Source: Agelaius tricolor (lineage: Eukaryota; Chordata; Aves; Passeriformes; Icteridae). From it: a stretch of DNA of 64,000 nucleotides. Location: assembly GCA_023055355.1 (NCBI GenBank), contig JALJCS010000001.1:71837381-71901380 (forward strand). Direction: 5' to 3'. A program made the position numbers and the translations under genes. A model generated the notes under the pieces. It worked only from the letters and a program-made list of their open reading frames with translations. It searched no databases and was not told the origin of the DNA. Below are positions 1 through 11,495 of this stretch, piece after piece; positions within the stretch are counted from its first letter, which is position 1, and each line of letters opens with the position of its first letter.

Positions 1-2080
1 GGAGTACAGCCTGTGCAGACCCCTCTCCTCCAGCCTCTCTCCCCACCATCTCCTGAATGGATTTTCCTCAGGGCCCTCACATATCATCAGTCCTGCTGTA
101 ATCCACATATCAACATGTTCCCAGAGCCTCTGGGGTGAAAGAGACCTTCCCAACCCTGTCCCTGTCCTCTGCCACCTAGAGTTCATTCTGATGGGATTAC
201 TTTCCATTCCCAGATGAGCTAGAGGCTATGCCCACAAATCTTCATTTTGCACCCCGCTTCCTTCACAGCATCCTCTTTCTCTCTCTCTCTTTGAGATCCA
301 CCATTTAGAGTGTCAACACTTTAAACTGTTGGAAAACAGTAACACTGAGACAATTTTTACACTGGAAAGTGCCAATATGTTCTGTCAACTGTTTATATGA
401 TATAGAGGCAGTGACAAGAGCTGGCTGCTGACAGGATTTCAGCACGTCTGTCTAACACCAACTTCTTCCTCCTCACTTCCTACCTCTCACCAAAATCTGC
501 AGGTTTCTGCTTATATTAGATGCCCTCACATATTCCACTGGGTTTCCATCTGCCAGATCAGAAGAATATGGTTATTTGTACCTTCCCACCCCATGCAAAC
601 AGCTCAGGCATCTCCTGGGCATCCCAAATATCCTGGGCAACTACACCAGAAATAATCCCGGTGAAGAGTTTTCTTCACTACAGCATGGATTAAGACTGGT
701 TTTGTCCCCAGAATGGAGATTCAAATTATATATTTGAGACATATGACAGATTTTGAGAAAGATTTTACAAGTTATACTTTCACTGAGAAAGGTCAACTGA
801 CAGGCATCTTGCTATTAATGATAATTTCTAATAGAAAAAATCCTTTTCTGTGAACTGGAAACAACATTACATTAGGACTTGGAACTTGTGGTTAACTAAT
901 ACCATACATCTTAATAGGGCTGCAGACCTTCCTGTGAGAAATACTTGCAAATCTTTAAAGCCAATTTATTGAAGGAAATTGCAGACAGCTTGAAAACATC
1001 CCTGATCCTTTAACCTGACATTGTCTTGTTAACGCCGTACCATGACTTTGTGTCACTGTTCTTTCTTATTTTGGTCTTTCACTTTATCTGACTTTGGCTT
1101 TCATGTCATGTCTTATATCACTTTGCCTCTTCCATCCCACCATCACCTCCTCCCTTTTCCTATTTCAGGTATGACAGGATCTATTTATTTTCTCCTGGCT
1201 GTGCTCTGCTCATGCAATTAATGAACAACTGTTGGGGTTTTTTTAATTTAAACATTTATTTTCCTTGCAAATGACACCTTCCATTTCACAGGTTGGTCCT
1301 TATGTAGGATCTTTGAGATAGGCATTGGGACTATTGTGGGTTTGGACCCCATGGCACACCACAGAGTCTGTCTTCTTTTCTTCTTAGTCTCAGCAGCCCA
1401 AATGCCTTGTCCCAATGCTTTCATTATTTTTTTAGTAAAGGAGAAAAGTAAGTAAAAATCTTTCCATTCTCTTTACAAAAGCTGGTCTGTTTTCCCTGTC
1501 TGTTTGAGTACTAAGTTGCCACATCATAGTTCAGTTCAACTGATAGTGAGGACACCACAGCTTTATAGTCAGGCTATTTCAGCTGTTTACTTGCAAGACT
1601 AAGGACCAAGATGAACTGTCAAACTTTATTTTCTCCCACATGTAGAAATAAATATCTTAGAATGATAAGAAACAAGAAAAACAAGTTCCTCAAAATTGTC
1701 AGGATGGAGAAAATAACACACTCTACAAACAAACAAAAAAAGGGACAGAGTTATCCAAGCAATATCTTTCATTATTATCTATGGAAAATGAATACTGTTT
1801 TTATTGTTGTAACCCATTGCCAATTTCATTTTAAAATATTAAAAATTTTTACTCAACAAAAGTAAGAAGTCAGAGGTGGAGTCTGAGGAGGAGATATAGT
1901 GCTTTTCAACTTGAACCATTTCTGAGAGAAAAGAAGTTACCCAAAGTAGCTGAAAAGCAGACTCAGTTTTACTCCTTCTTTCAGCCCTTCCTACACCTCA
2001 TCCTGTAGGGGGATAGAATATAAATAAATAAAGGTAGTATAGAAAGTAATCTTACCTCCTAAAGCATTGCAGGTGAGTTA
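1..2080. other. Unassigned AT-rich non-coding DNA
   Basis: No frame here resembles a known protein. The longest, 84 codons at 1611-1865, is lysine- and asparagine-rich, as expected from translating AT-rich DNA. I see no CR1 end, LTR or microsatellite beyond short T and A runs. It reads as intergenic or intronic vertebrate DNA. Confidence 0.6.
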
Positions 2081-2084
2081 ACTA

Positions 2085-2450
2085 TTAAAGATTAGGAGCA
2101 GGCCTGATGTTAACAGGCCACAGCTGTAGCCAATGAGAAGAGTGTTATAAGAGTGTTATTGGCTGGCTGAGGGAACTGGAGTCAGTTGGCTGCTGTGAGG
2201 ACAAGGAAGAGTCAGTGCCTGGAGGAGCTGCCTTCGAGAAACATCAATGAGGTATGGAACTCTAACAATGTGGAACCCTTACCCTGTAATGACAATAGAA
2301 CTCTTGTACTGTAACAACAATATCATCCCAGAGTAGCTCAGGGAACTCCTTTCCAGAGGCAGGAGCATCAGTCTATTCCAGTGAGGCAAGGACCTCCCCT
2401 TCTGTTATTGGACTTCCCACTTTCTGAAGGAGAACTCTAGCTATTGCATG
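2085..2450 (+). mobile_element. Possible solo LTR fragment
   Basis: The stretch has promoter-like spacing: a CCAAT motif near 2130, then TTATAAGAG near 2146, and an inverted CCAAT (ATTGG) near 2158. Downstream, short phrases of the form 'CTGTAA...AATAGAACTC' recur at about 2283-2315, a texture I associate with songbird LTR U5 regions. No clean TG...CA ends, target duplication or internal retroviral sequence is visible. The boundaries are guesses, and it could be unrelated unique DNA. Confidence 0.3.
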
Positions 2451-5133
2451 GAAAAAGAAAATCCTTTGTCAGCTTGTAAATGGTACTTAAACTTATATTT
2501 TGACAGTTCCCACTTTGCTTGAGTTAAAACACTCTGTCAAGGATAAAAAAATCTTGTTTTGATTGATTTGTATTTTTTCATAACTCATAAGGTAAAAATG
2601 TGACTATGAACAACCATAATATTTCTACTCACCTGAAGGCAAATCTCTTCCTCTGGTAGATCAAGGTTTAAATTCCAGAAATACATTTATTTTCCTTAGA
2701 ATAAGGAAAAATGAGAGTTAATGCAGACCTTAAGATTAAAATGAAAGGAAAATTATTTAGGATTTGTATGTAATTAATGAGAGAATGTAGAATTGCCTTC
2801 TTATGCCAATAGCTTGGGTTGCATCAAAAAAAGAGCCAGAAAAAATGTCTGTGATCATGTTTAAATAGTAAAGATTCAGGGAGAAAAAGTAGGGTTTTTA
2901 TGGAAAGTGAAAAGTAATTTTAAGAAATTCCAAAGCCTAAGACATTTTCAAAACTTAGTTGTTTTACTTTTGCTTTGTCTCTTCTCTTTCACTTGCAGAC
3001 AGAAAAAAAATAATGGTCCCTAGGTTTGATGAGTAAAAGGAAGGTCTTAAGAGGATGTTACATTTCTTTTCAATGCAATTTTTGAAAAAGGTAATATTTG
3101 TACAGAATAAAAAATAAAATTCAAACTTAAAATATTTTAAAAACCTTTCAAGCTTTAATGCTCTGCAGTGGTTGATTAAAAAAGAAAAACAACTGAGAGT
3201 TGGAAGATTTGAAAAAGTGCTATTTATTTATATGAGTGCCTACACAGCATTCCTACTTAACAGTAATTGCATGACCCACCATGCATCAAACAAAGCATGA
3301 GCAATTAAACCCTTTTTCCAAAATATACCTCAAGCCCTTAAGAGAGCTAAAGAGTGATTACAAACAAGTGAACAAAGGACAGTCACAGTATTTATTCTCT
3401 GTTTTGGCTGATCCATCTCAAAGCATAAAAGAGGCATAAAGGATCTATCCATTAAGAACAAAGCTTCCATGATCTCATTTTTTGGCAAGAAAAGAACTTT
3501 GAAGCTAAAATACGCTATTTATTAGGAAACATTTGCATTGTTCAAGAATTCTGGGAGGTGAAAAGCCTTGAGAAGTACTTTAGGTGACCCTCAGATCTTA
3601 CAACAGTCACAGTGAGTCAATGGGTATCCCTGACATCCAAAGTATTGGCAAACAATTACCCCGACATGCAGAATTTCAGCAGATGCTGGTTTGTCTTTTT
3701 CCAACCATTGTTTTTCACTATTCTGGAGGAAATAGCTTGAAAGTGTGAAAAAACATTTTGAAAATTATTTCAGCTGCATTCTAGAGTAGCAGCTTCTATA
3801 CCAGAGACCTGCTGCCACCACAGAAACCACATTCAGTCAAGCTGGGATCTGCACTCAGGTGGCCAGGAGGGGACAAATCCTATAATAGACTGAACCTGGC
3901 TGGCTCTGTCTCATGTATGCAGCTGAAGCACCTTAGGGCATCAGAAAACTTTCAGAGGAAGACTGAAGAAGCTCTTGAAAAATTGGATCTCAAACAGGGA
4001 ACCATAGAAGTGAGCCTGTAACTGTCAACTCCCTGATAAAAATAGAAACGAACTTTATATTGTGTTGTTGCCAAATCATGATAGTGGAGAACATATACAT
4101 CTCTAGATATTTTGAGAATATTTTGCCACAAGAGTTTTATTTGTCTCAAAAAAACCCTACAAGAGTCAACATGTTCTTGTAAAATCTAAGAAGTGGAACA
4201 AAGGAAAATATCATAATTCTGAATTATGATAACATATTTGCTGTACCCCATTCTATTGCCTTTATTGGCTGAAGATGGATACTGAGTGCTGAAAACAGAA
4301 GATGTCTGAGTCACAGGAAGGCAGAAAACAGATAGGCATAAAGAGTCTTTTGAAGAAGGTTGCTGCAAAGACTACTCTTCCTCAGAAGAAAGTTTTGTTG
4401 TAATATTTCAGACTACAGCCCAGTTTCGGTGTTGCTTTGTCTTAATATCACAAAAGTTGTGAGGGTGATAAAATCCTGCCTCCTGACCATACCACAAGAC
4501 TCAATCCTACTTCTGGGCTCAGAGAACCATGGGTGGGGAAAACTCCTGGCTCCCAGCAGTGCTCCATCCACTTGGGTGGATCAAGTACCCTGGTAGCTCC
4601 TGGCCAGCACATTGTCCAGGCCTTGTGCCATCAGCAGTTTCTCATCACTTCCCAAAGAATAATAAGTTTTTTTTAACTGAGCTTGTGTGTTTTATTATTT
4701 TCTAAAACTACATATGTATGTTCCATCTCATTTAAAAGCCGATGAGGAGAAGGGGAAGTGCCTCAGTCACTGCTCCTTGGTAGGTAAAGCTGAATGTCCA
4801 TGACAGCTCCCTGTGTCCTTCTGATCCTGTATCAGCAAAATCGCCAGGACTGGCTCAGAGTGTGAGGTACATCCTGATCAGCTCAGCAGCTCCTGCCCTG
4901 CTGAGAGGGGAGAGCAGGCTCAGCCTGCTTTGTTCCTCCTACAGCTGAGGAGAAAAAGGCAGGGGAAGGACTCAGCTCCTGTGTCCTGCCAAAGCCATTA
5001 TCCAGCTGCCATATCTGGAGGACTCCACACAGCAGATGCCTGCAGCATCCATCAGATCCTTTGGCATGGAAGAGATTGCCAGACTCCTGCCCTGGAGTTC
5101 AGGGAGCAGGAGGGGCTGGCAGGGTGCACCTTT
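2451..5133. other. Unassigned non-coding DNA
   Basis: AT-rich up to about 4.3 kb, then a more GC-balanced stretch to about 5.1 kb rich in CTGC/CAGC words. The 60-92 codon frames overlapping at 4.9-5.3 kb on both strands run partly into the CR1 that follows and have no recognisable domain. Confidence 0.6.
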
Positions 5134-5444
5134 GGGGATCAGCATCTTCTCCCAGGCAACTGGGGATGAGACAAGGGGAAATGGCCTCAAGCTGCACCAG
5201 GGGAGGTTCAGGTTGGGTATTAGGAATAATTTCTTCACTGAAAGAGTGATTAAGCATCAAAACGGAGTCCCCAAGGAAGCGGTGGAGTCACCATCCCTGG
5301 AAGTGTTAAATTAATGAGTAGATATTGAAACAAAGATATAACCACTTCACAATGTTGTTTAGTGACCATGGTGGTACTAGACTGAAGGTTGGACTTGGTG
5401 ATCTTGGAGGTCCTTTCCAGCTTTAATGATTCTACAGTTCTGTG
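5134..5444 (+). mobile_element. CR1 LINE 3' fragment
   Basis: A 5'-truncated CR1 copy. It begins in the region encoding the C-terminus of the CR1 ORF2 protein: the frame reads GIRNNFFTERVIKHQ and then VESPSLEVLN, diverged versions of the CR1 motifs for the final ORF2 segment. It continues through the 3' UTR phrases 'GGTTGGACTTGGTGATCTTG' and 'CCTTTCCAGC' and ends in ATGATTCTACAGTTCTGTGA, a mutated terminal octamer. The coding part is broken by stops soon after the LEVLN motif, so nothing functional remains. Confidence 0.93.
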
Positions 5445-7200
5445 ACTCTCGCTGCCCTTGGAGGACTGCAGCAGCCCCTGTCACTTCTTCACCAGGCTGA
5501 AGTGCGTTCCTCTGTCCCTCAGGCTCTCTCACTGTGCCCAAAAAGATTACTGGATTTAGACAGAACTGGTGTATTTGCTGTGCTTGGCCCTAGTGGAAAA
5601 GAAGCTCTGGAGGCACCAAGCACAGAATCACCCTCCCCTCAGCAAGGACAAGATGGCTGCTGGTATGGTCATTGTTCCTCACAAAATGTCCACCATGGTG
5701 ACCTGCTCTGCTGCAAAACCTCTGCCAGTACAGACGCTACGGAAGTTCAGCTGGCTTCTTATAATTTTGCCCTTGCCCATGCCAGGTGTTTATTCTCTCT
5801 GCTGTTGCAAATGTGGTCTTTGCCCACTGCAGGGGAGGCAGGCCTGGCATTCCCCTTCGGGTGCCATTAATAATCCTCCCACAAGGACAATGCGAGGAGG
5901 AAAGATCACAGACTCCCAGCCTCACTGGCATCTTCCCTCACGCAAAGGTAATCTAGTGAGCTGTGGGAGATTAAAAGATTATAATTCTTAATGTTATTGA
6001 TATGGACCAAAGGAGATGAGGGAATGTAAACAGCCCGGGAAAAAGCACAGGGGAGAAAACAGAGACAGAAAGTGCAAAAAGAAAAATAGGCCAAGAATAA
6101 ATTTGCGTCTTAAATTCTGCTGAACTTAGTCTATTAATAAGTAGACAAATCTGTCAAATCTGCTCATCTGAATAGAAAGTTTTATATCAGGCTGCACATC
6201 CCCAGCAGAACCTAACACAGGCTGTGCAAGGAGAGAGGCAGCAAAAGCCCCACATGGAAACAGTCGGCAGCTATTGATTTCCTGTTCCGAGGGTGGCTGA
6301 CAGCAGGGCAGGCTGTCCTGGTTTGACACTGGAAAACACAGAGCTCTTTAGCAAAATCAGATGGGTGCAAACTAGGAAGTGGCATCTTGGAAAGACTCCT
6401 GCCTGTGCTTGACTTGACCAAATGGGAACAGCCGTTGGAGTAATTGCAATGGAAATTAAACTTGTGAAGGGCAGGTTAGTCTTGATGTTTTGATTTTTTT
6501 TTTTGGAAATGCCAGGGTGCATTTTTCCCGAAGTGCCATTTTCTGGAGGCATGCCATTAGATGTTGTTTCATTCAAGATACATGCTTCTACTCTTAAAGG
6601 TGAGAAATAAAGGATGAGCAAGCTGGGTCCAATAAAGACATTAAAAATAAGCAGCACCCATACATGACCACCTCTATTGTATTGTTGCTTCTTTAATGTT
6701 ATGACTACTGGGACCTAAACTATGACTTGCAAATCATCAAGGCTGTTATGACTGTTCCTTTTCTTGTCCAGTTCTTTATTATTGAAGTTCTCTTTCCTGA
6801 ATTGCTGTACTTAAACTCTAACACAGAAACTTTCCCAAATCTCCCCTCCCAAGTGAATAACCTGAGGTGAGTCCACAACAGACTAGCAGTTCTGTTGTAT
6901 TCCAGAATTTGGTCTTTCACTCTTTCTTTCCCAGTATTAGAAACTTTCTGTCTTTTTATATAAAGAAAGCCCCTGCAGTGACTCACCAGCCACAGGTAGG
7001 TTATATTCTGACACCCAGAGTGTGCCTCAAGCTGAGGCATCTACTGCCATTTGAAATGTGGTCTGTTGTCTCAGGTCCCACAGCCTGATGGGACAGAGGA
7101 CATGGGTCCATCTGGAGGCCTCTTATCTCTCCTGCTAGCCCCATGCAGGTTCAGACATGTGGTGTGATATTTTGGGGGCTGTATTTTACACAGCCAGGAG
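5445..7200. other. Unassigned non-coding DNA
   Basis: Contains overlapping frames of 142 and 140 codons (5442-5870 and 5569-5991) and one of 128 codons on the minus strand (6271-6657). None shows a domain, signal peptide or recognisable homologue, and the two plus-strand frames overlap each other in different phases. A fragment beginning TGTCCTGGTTTGACACTGG at 6314 recalls songbird LTR starts but cannot be confirmed. Confidence 0.55.
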
Positions 7201-7260
7201 TTGGGATTGGTGATCTTTGTGGGTCTCTTCCAACTCAGGACATTCAATGACTCTATGATT
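7201..7260 (+). mobile_element. CR1 LINE extreme 3' end
   Basis: About 60 bp matching the last part of a CR1 3' UTR: 'TTGGGATTGGTGATCTTTGT' followed by GGGTCTCTTCCAACTC and ending CTCTATGATT. Only the 3' UTR remains, which is common for CR1 because reverse transcription usually stops early. Confidence 0.85.
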
Positions 7261-7693
7261 TTTGGGGTATTCAAGCATATCTCAAATGGTAGGTGCCTAT
7301 TTTATGAGCAACTCTATCAAATCCCTTCAACTCAGCTGAGTTCAAGATTTAGATACCTAAATTTAAGTGACTAGTTTGGTTAATGGACACTAAGAGTATA
7401 AACATCTATCAAAAGAAAACATCTTGTCATTACTTTGTGGAGCCTAAAGAACAATTCAGCTGTATAGTTAGGAGGTGTTCAATTTGGACATTTGCCAACA
7501 GATACTGGGCATCATAAAGTATTCCTCAGAGGGATATTCTCCTTCCTCCTTTATAGTCCATGAAGAAAACCTGGCAACTGTAGAATTCATCTGATCTATT
7601 TCAAATGACTATTTTTGGATAGATTGTTTGCAACCTAGAAATGTCTTTTGCTACCCCTGTCCATGTCAAGAGTCTATAACAATACTTCAAAGG

Positions 7694-7735
7694 CATAGAA
7701 TTACAGAATGGGTGACTGGGGTCAGAGGAAATGAA
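7694..7735 (-). mobile_element. Possible CR1 3' tail remnant
   Basis: CATAGAATTACAGAATGGGT resembles the reverse complement of a CR1 tail (diverged octamers followed by the ATGG junction). The similarity fades within about 40 bp, so this may be chance. Confidence 0.35.
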
Positions 7736-8180
7736 TTCCACAGTTTGAGTCATGTTGATCTGTATCTCATTTTCAAGCCATACTATGGATCAAAGTTATG
7801 TTGTAAAGACACAAAACCAAAAATTTCCAGGCAGTTAGGAACTCAGTCTTTTGCTTCAGGATAGGCTAGTCTAAACCAACTTCAAATCAGAAACTGAGCA
7901 AATATTTTTTCTGCAGAATTAATTTAAAACTAATAAATCTCTGCTGGTTGGCAGGAAGAAGGATGTATCACTGTGCTAAAAGACTCCTTAGGACTTGCTT
8001 TTTGACGTGGTTTAGATCCAAGTCCTTTGTCAGTTTACTTCAGATTGAAACACAGATTATCTAGATGTACCAAAAAACACAAATGAGTATGTTCAAACTC
8101 CAACCTTAGGTTTGACCCAAAAATACTGGACAAAGTTCTTCTCAAGGTTATAGACTTAGAACCTAAGGTTCTCTCTTGTT

Positions 8181-8224
8181 CCTTCTAACTTTTTAGAGTT
8201 AACCTTCTAAGTTTTTAGAGATAC
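8181..8224. repeat. 22-bp tandem duplication
   Basis: CCTTCTAACTTTTTAGAGTT followed by AA, then CCTTCTAAGTTTTTAGAGAT: two adjacent copies with only a couple of differences. It is probably a replication-slippage duplication. Confidence 0.85.
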
Positions 8225-8254
8225 TATCAACATAAATAAGGATATTACATGATA

Positions 8255-8330
8255 TGTTGGTTTTTTGGGGTTTTTGGTTTGTTTGGGGGTTTTTGTTTTG
8301 CGGGGTTTGTTTTTGTTTTGTTTTTTTCCC
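8255..8330 (+). repeat. G/T-rich low-complexity tract
   Basis: About 75 bases almost entirely G and T, with G-runs of 4, 5 and 4 (8267-8270, 8285-8289, 8302-8305) separated by T-runs and GG pairs. There are three long G-runs rather than four, so a full four-tract G-quadruplex with three or more layers is not supported. A two-layer form would be possible. Confidence 0.85.
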
Positions 8331-8504
8331 CTTGAAAACACAAATCACAATGTTAATGAGGTGTTTTAAAACCTTTAAAGACTTGGACCTCAGCCTTTTT
8401 AGATATAATCTAATTTTTATTCAGGCAGTAGTTTGTATTTATTCCACCCAAATCTGTAAGTCAGGGTCAAATATTTGCAGCTTCATACTGTGGAGGACAA
8501 TCAG

Positions 8505-8531
8505 CAAATATTACTGTGAAAGTAATATTTG
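8505..8531. repeat. Perfect short hairpin
   Basis: CAAATATTACT, five bases GTGAA, then the exact reverse complement AGTAATATTTG. The 11-bp stem is AT-rich, so chance occurrence in this kind of DNA is quite possible. Confidence 0.8.
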
Positions 8532-11252
8532 TGCACAACAGAAATACTGAAAGAGATTATTATTCATTATGTAGTAATGAAACATTCTTTAAGTGGAAAG
8601 AAAATCACAAATAACACAGTTCTGTATTTGCAAAACAAATAGCAAAGGAAAAAACCAACTCATAATATTACTAGCTGGTGTTATATCCATGAAATGCAAC
8701 AGTAATATATATTTGAAGTGTTGCAAAATGCATAATTGCAATATAAACAATTTCTAGGAAGGAGTCTTATGTGGCAATACTTTAAAACAGAAAAGCATTT
8801 TGGCATCAATAAAAAGATCTAACTATGACATATGTCAGGAGAAATATATGTGCTTCAATGAGCTGCTAATGCCAGTTCCAATCACCATAGTCTCAGGAGA
8901 AACAATCTCATTTAAAAGTTGGCAGTCAATTTCAGATTGTACTCTTTCCTTTCTAGTCTCTCCTAATTTAATATATAGCAATAAAAACATTTGGAAATAA
9001 TTAGATGCCAAATAACATTAATAACTTACCTTGTGACAAAGATCCAGTCTCTGAAATGAAATATTCTAGTGCTTCTAATGAAACAGTAATATGTCTTCAT
9101 ATTTAAGTTCTATAGTCACCAAACATTTTGAGAAATGCACTTATCTATGTGGTCTGAGATAGAATGTAGGCAGAATTTGCCTTCAGATGGACATTATAAA
9201 GGCATCCTTTTTGTGATAATTGGGGATTATATAATCTTTGCTTTTTAGTGAGTATTTGTGTACTTTATATTAACTGCCCAGGATGAGTGAACTCACAGTA
9301 TTTATATCCAACAAAGACAGAACTGTATTGTAATTTATATGCGCTGTCCTGTGTCAACAATATTTACTCAATATTTTAATAATTTTCCAAATAAGTTAAA
9401 AGATTAAACATAACATCAACATATATTACCAGATTTAAAAGAGGAAATTTAACCTGAAAATACCCCCCAAGCAGACATGCAATCAGCATGATGACCTACC
9501 CACAGGTGGGGCTGGAAGACACATCATCCTTTTGCAGACACGTTATTTTGAGGAGATTAGAATTTCTTTGCAGAAGCTTTGTTTTTTTTCTTGTTAAGAT
9601 GGAGTTCCAGTCACCTGTCCTGGAGGAAGTGCTCACACCTGGCCAGCCTCTGTGTGCCCAGACAAACCCCTGCGTGTTCCCCATGGGAATGGACCACATT
9701 CACTGTCACGAGCAGAACAGGAATGGAAGCCCCCTGTCCTCATTTCTCATCCCTTTTAAGGACCAAGTAGAAATCCTTGCATAAGTACTGCTCCAAGTGT
9801 ATCAGTCAATAGTTGCTGTTACAGTAGAGATTGTTATAAGAGCATTCTTTCAGGCAATACTTTTATTGACAGCGATCACCATTCCTTCCCTCGAATGAAG
9901 TCTCAGAACAAATAACACAGAGCAGTGAGCACTAATAAGTTAAGAATAAAAAAAGTCCACCACTGAAATTTGTCAATACAAACTAGATAGGCAGTGCTGG
10001 CCATGTCAAGGAGAAGCCAGATACACTATTGGGAAAAGTATTGGATTGTGAGAGCTACAGTACCAGAAAAGGAATAAAATCCAATAGCAAAAGTACAGGC
10101 ATGTGTCCTCAGGGACCGATAACAAGAATTTCTACTTTTAGGCAGAAATTTATCAGTCACGACTAATGAAAAGTAAAGGGATTTGGATGTCTTGCACAGT
10201 GACTGGATGGCTGCAAGCCACTGGTGTGATGTAGCTGTGAAAAAGCTAATGCAGAGCTTGTCTTTTTTCAGGAGATGTAGAGATCCTGCTATTATCTACA
10301 GCCCTCCTGAGACCTCAGAGCATTGTTGTCATCCACAATTAAGAAAGACCAATTATAACTGAAAGAATAAAGAAGGCCAGCACAGTGATGTTATGAGAGA
10401 TGGAGAACCTGTCTTTAAGTGCAGTAACTAAAAGAGTTTGGCTTAGGAAAACAAAGAGTAAATCTTGTATGGTTACTTGGCCTAAATATATTGGCACCTA
10501 CGCTCCAGAGAGATGTAAGTGCTGAGCATCTAAATGTGGGTAAGGAACAATCAGTTATTTACAGACTTTGAGGGCTGAAAATTGCAATGTGAGTATATAG
10601 TCATTAGATTTTGGAATAAGAGGAAATAGAGATATGACAATGGATAAGATGGAGGGGAGAATATTAGAGTTAGGACTATGGAATTCGCTTTCTGAAAATG
10701 GGTTTTGATTAGTTTATGAAAAGAGCTATTCAAATGCCTCTTGACAATATCAAGAAATTTGATAGTTTTGTGCTCTCATGACAAACTAGCTGCTACGAAA
10801 CAAAGGTTACATAGAATGAGTCTTGCTGGTGAATAGGTATTTTATCTCCATATTGCTTGTTTATTGCTTGTTGGAATGTGTTTGGACTCAAATCCAGTTA
10901 AGTGTTTAGGGTCTCTTATTAATCTACCAAGTTCCTACTAGATTCAATAATTAATTTATTTGGGAATGAAGGCACTTTAAAAGGTTTAAGGAGCTCAAAT
11001 TTAAAATGGAAACTCTGTCACCTACAACATAGGGAAAGGGCAAGATAAGAATACAGGGGTGATGATCTTGTATAGAACACAGAAGTGTTGTCCATAATAA
11101 GAGTCTTTATCAGCTTTAAAGGATTCCAAGGCTGAAAAGACCTCTAACTTTCCCTCCACTGTATTAAAAAAAAAAAAGAAAAGAAAAAAGATTACCCACA
11201 ATATTAACCTCAATAACAAGTATTGTACTTGACTATAACATGTGTTTGGCTA

Positions 11253-11495
11253 TCACATAAATTCCAGGAGTGAGTGCAGTCTTGACTTAAAGGCGTCAGG
11301 AAAGGGTGAATTCATCAATTCTAGTGGTAGTTTGTTCCAGTGATTAATCATGCCTGGTGTAAAAAGCGTGTGGTGCTTTCCTAATTGGAATTTGTCTGCA
11401 AGATTAAAGACCCATTTTATATCTGGTATTTCCTCCCAGCAGAGGTTTATGTATTCTGCAACGAAGCCAGTGTTTAAGCCCTGTCTATATGGCAC
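11253..11495 (-). pseudogene. Ancient CR1-like ORF2 C-terminal fossil
   Basis: A minus-strand frame of 80 codons with no internal stop. Residues 36-75 or so follow the order of the CR1/L3-type ORF2 C-terminus: a KFQLGKHHTLFT segment where CR1 has its FRLDIRKKFFT-type segment, then INHWNKLPLELM (CR1: HWNRLP plus a short acidic/hydrophobic stretch), then a proline/serine stretch and FKSRLHSLL (CR1: FKARLDGAL). The DNA is far more diverged from the other CR1 copies here, so this is probably an old CR1 branch or a related LINE. There is no reverse transcriptase or endonuclease sequence nearby. It is a relic rather than an active gene. The undisrupted frame could be chance or, much less likely, selection. 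Confidence 0.6.

Larger units (their letters stand above)
7736..11252. other. Unassigned AT-rich DNA with small repeats
   Basis: No gene recognised. It holds a 22-bp tandem duplication at 8181-8224, a G/T-rich tract at 8255-8330 and a short perfect hairpin at 8505-8531, each listed separately. Frames of up to 98 codons at 8254-8550 (a translation of the G/T tract) and 9488-9784 have no domain. Confidence 0.6.

Noticed and set aside
5442..5991. 142- and 140-codon frames after the CR1
   Set aside because: The two overlap in different phases, and the first begins inside the last few bases of the CR1 tail. No domain seen.
6314..6680. Possible LTR starting TGTCCTGGTTTGACACTGG
   Set aside because: Only the first ~20 bases resemble songbird LTR starts. 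No CA end, poly(A) signal in place, or flanking duplication could be seen.
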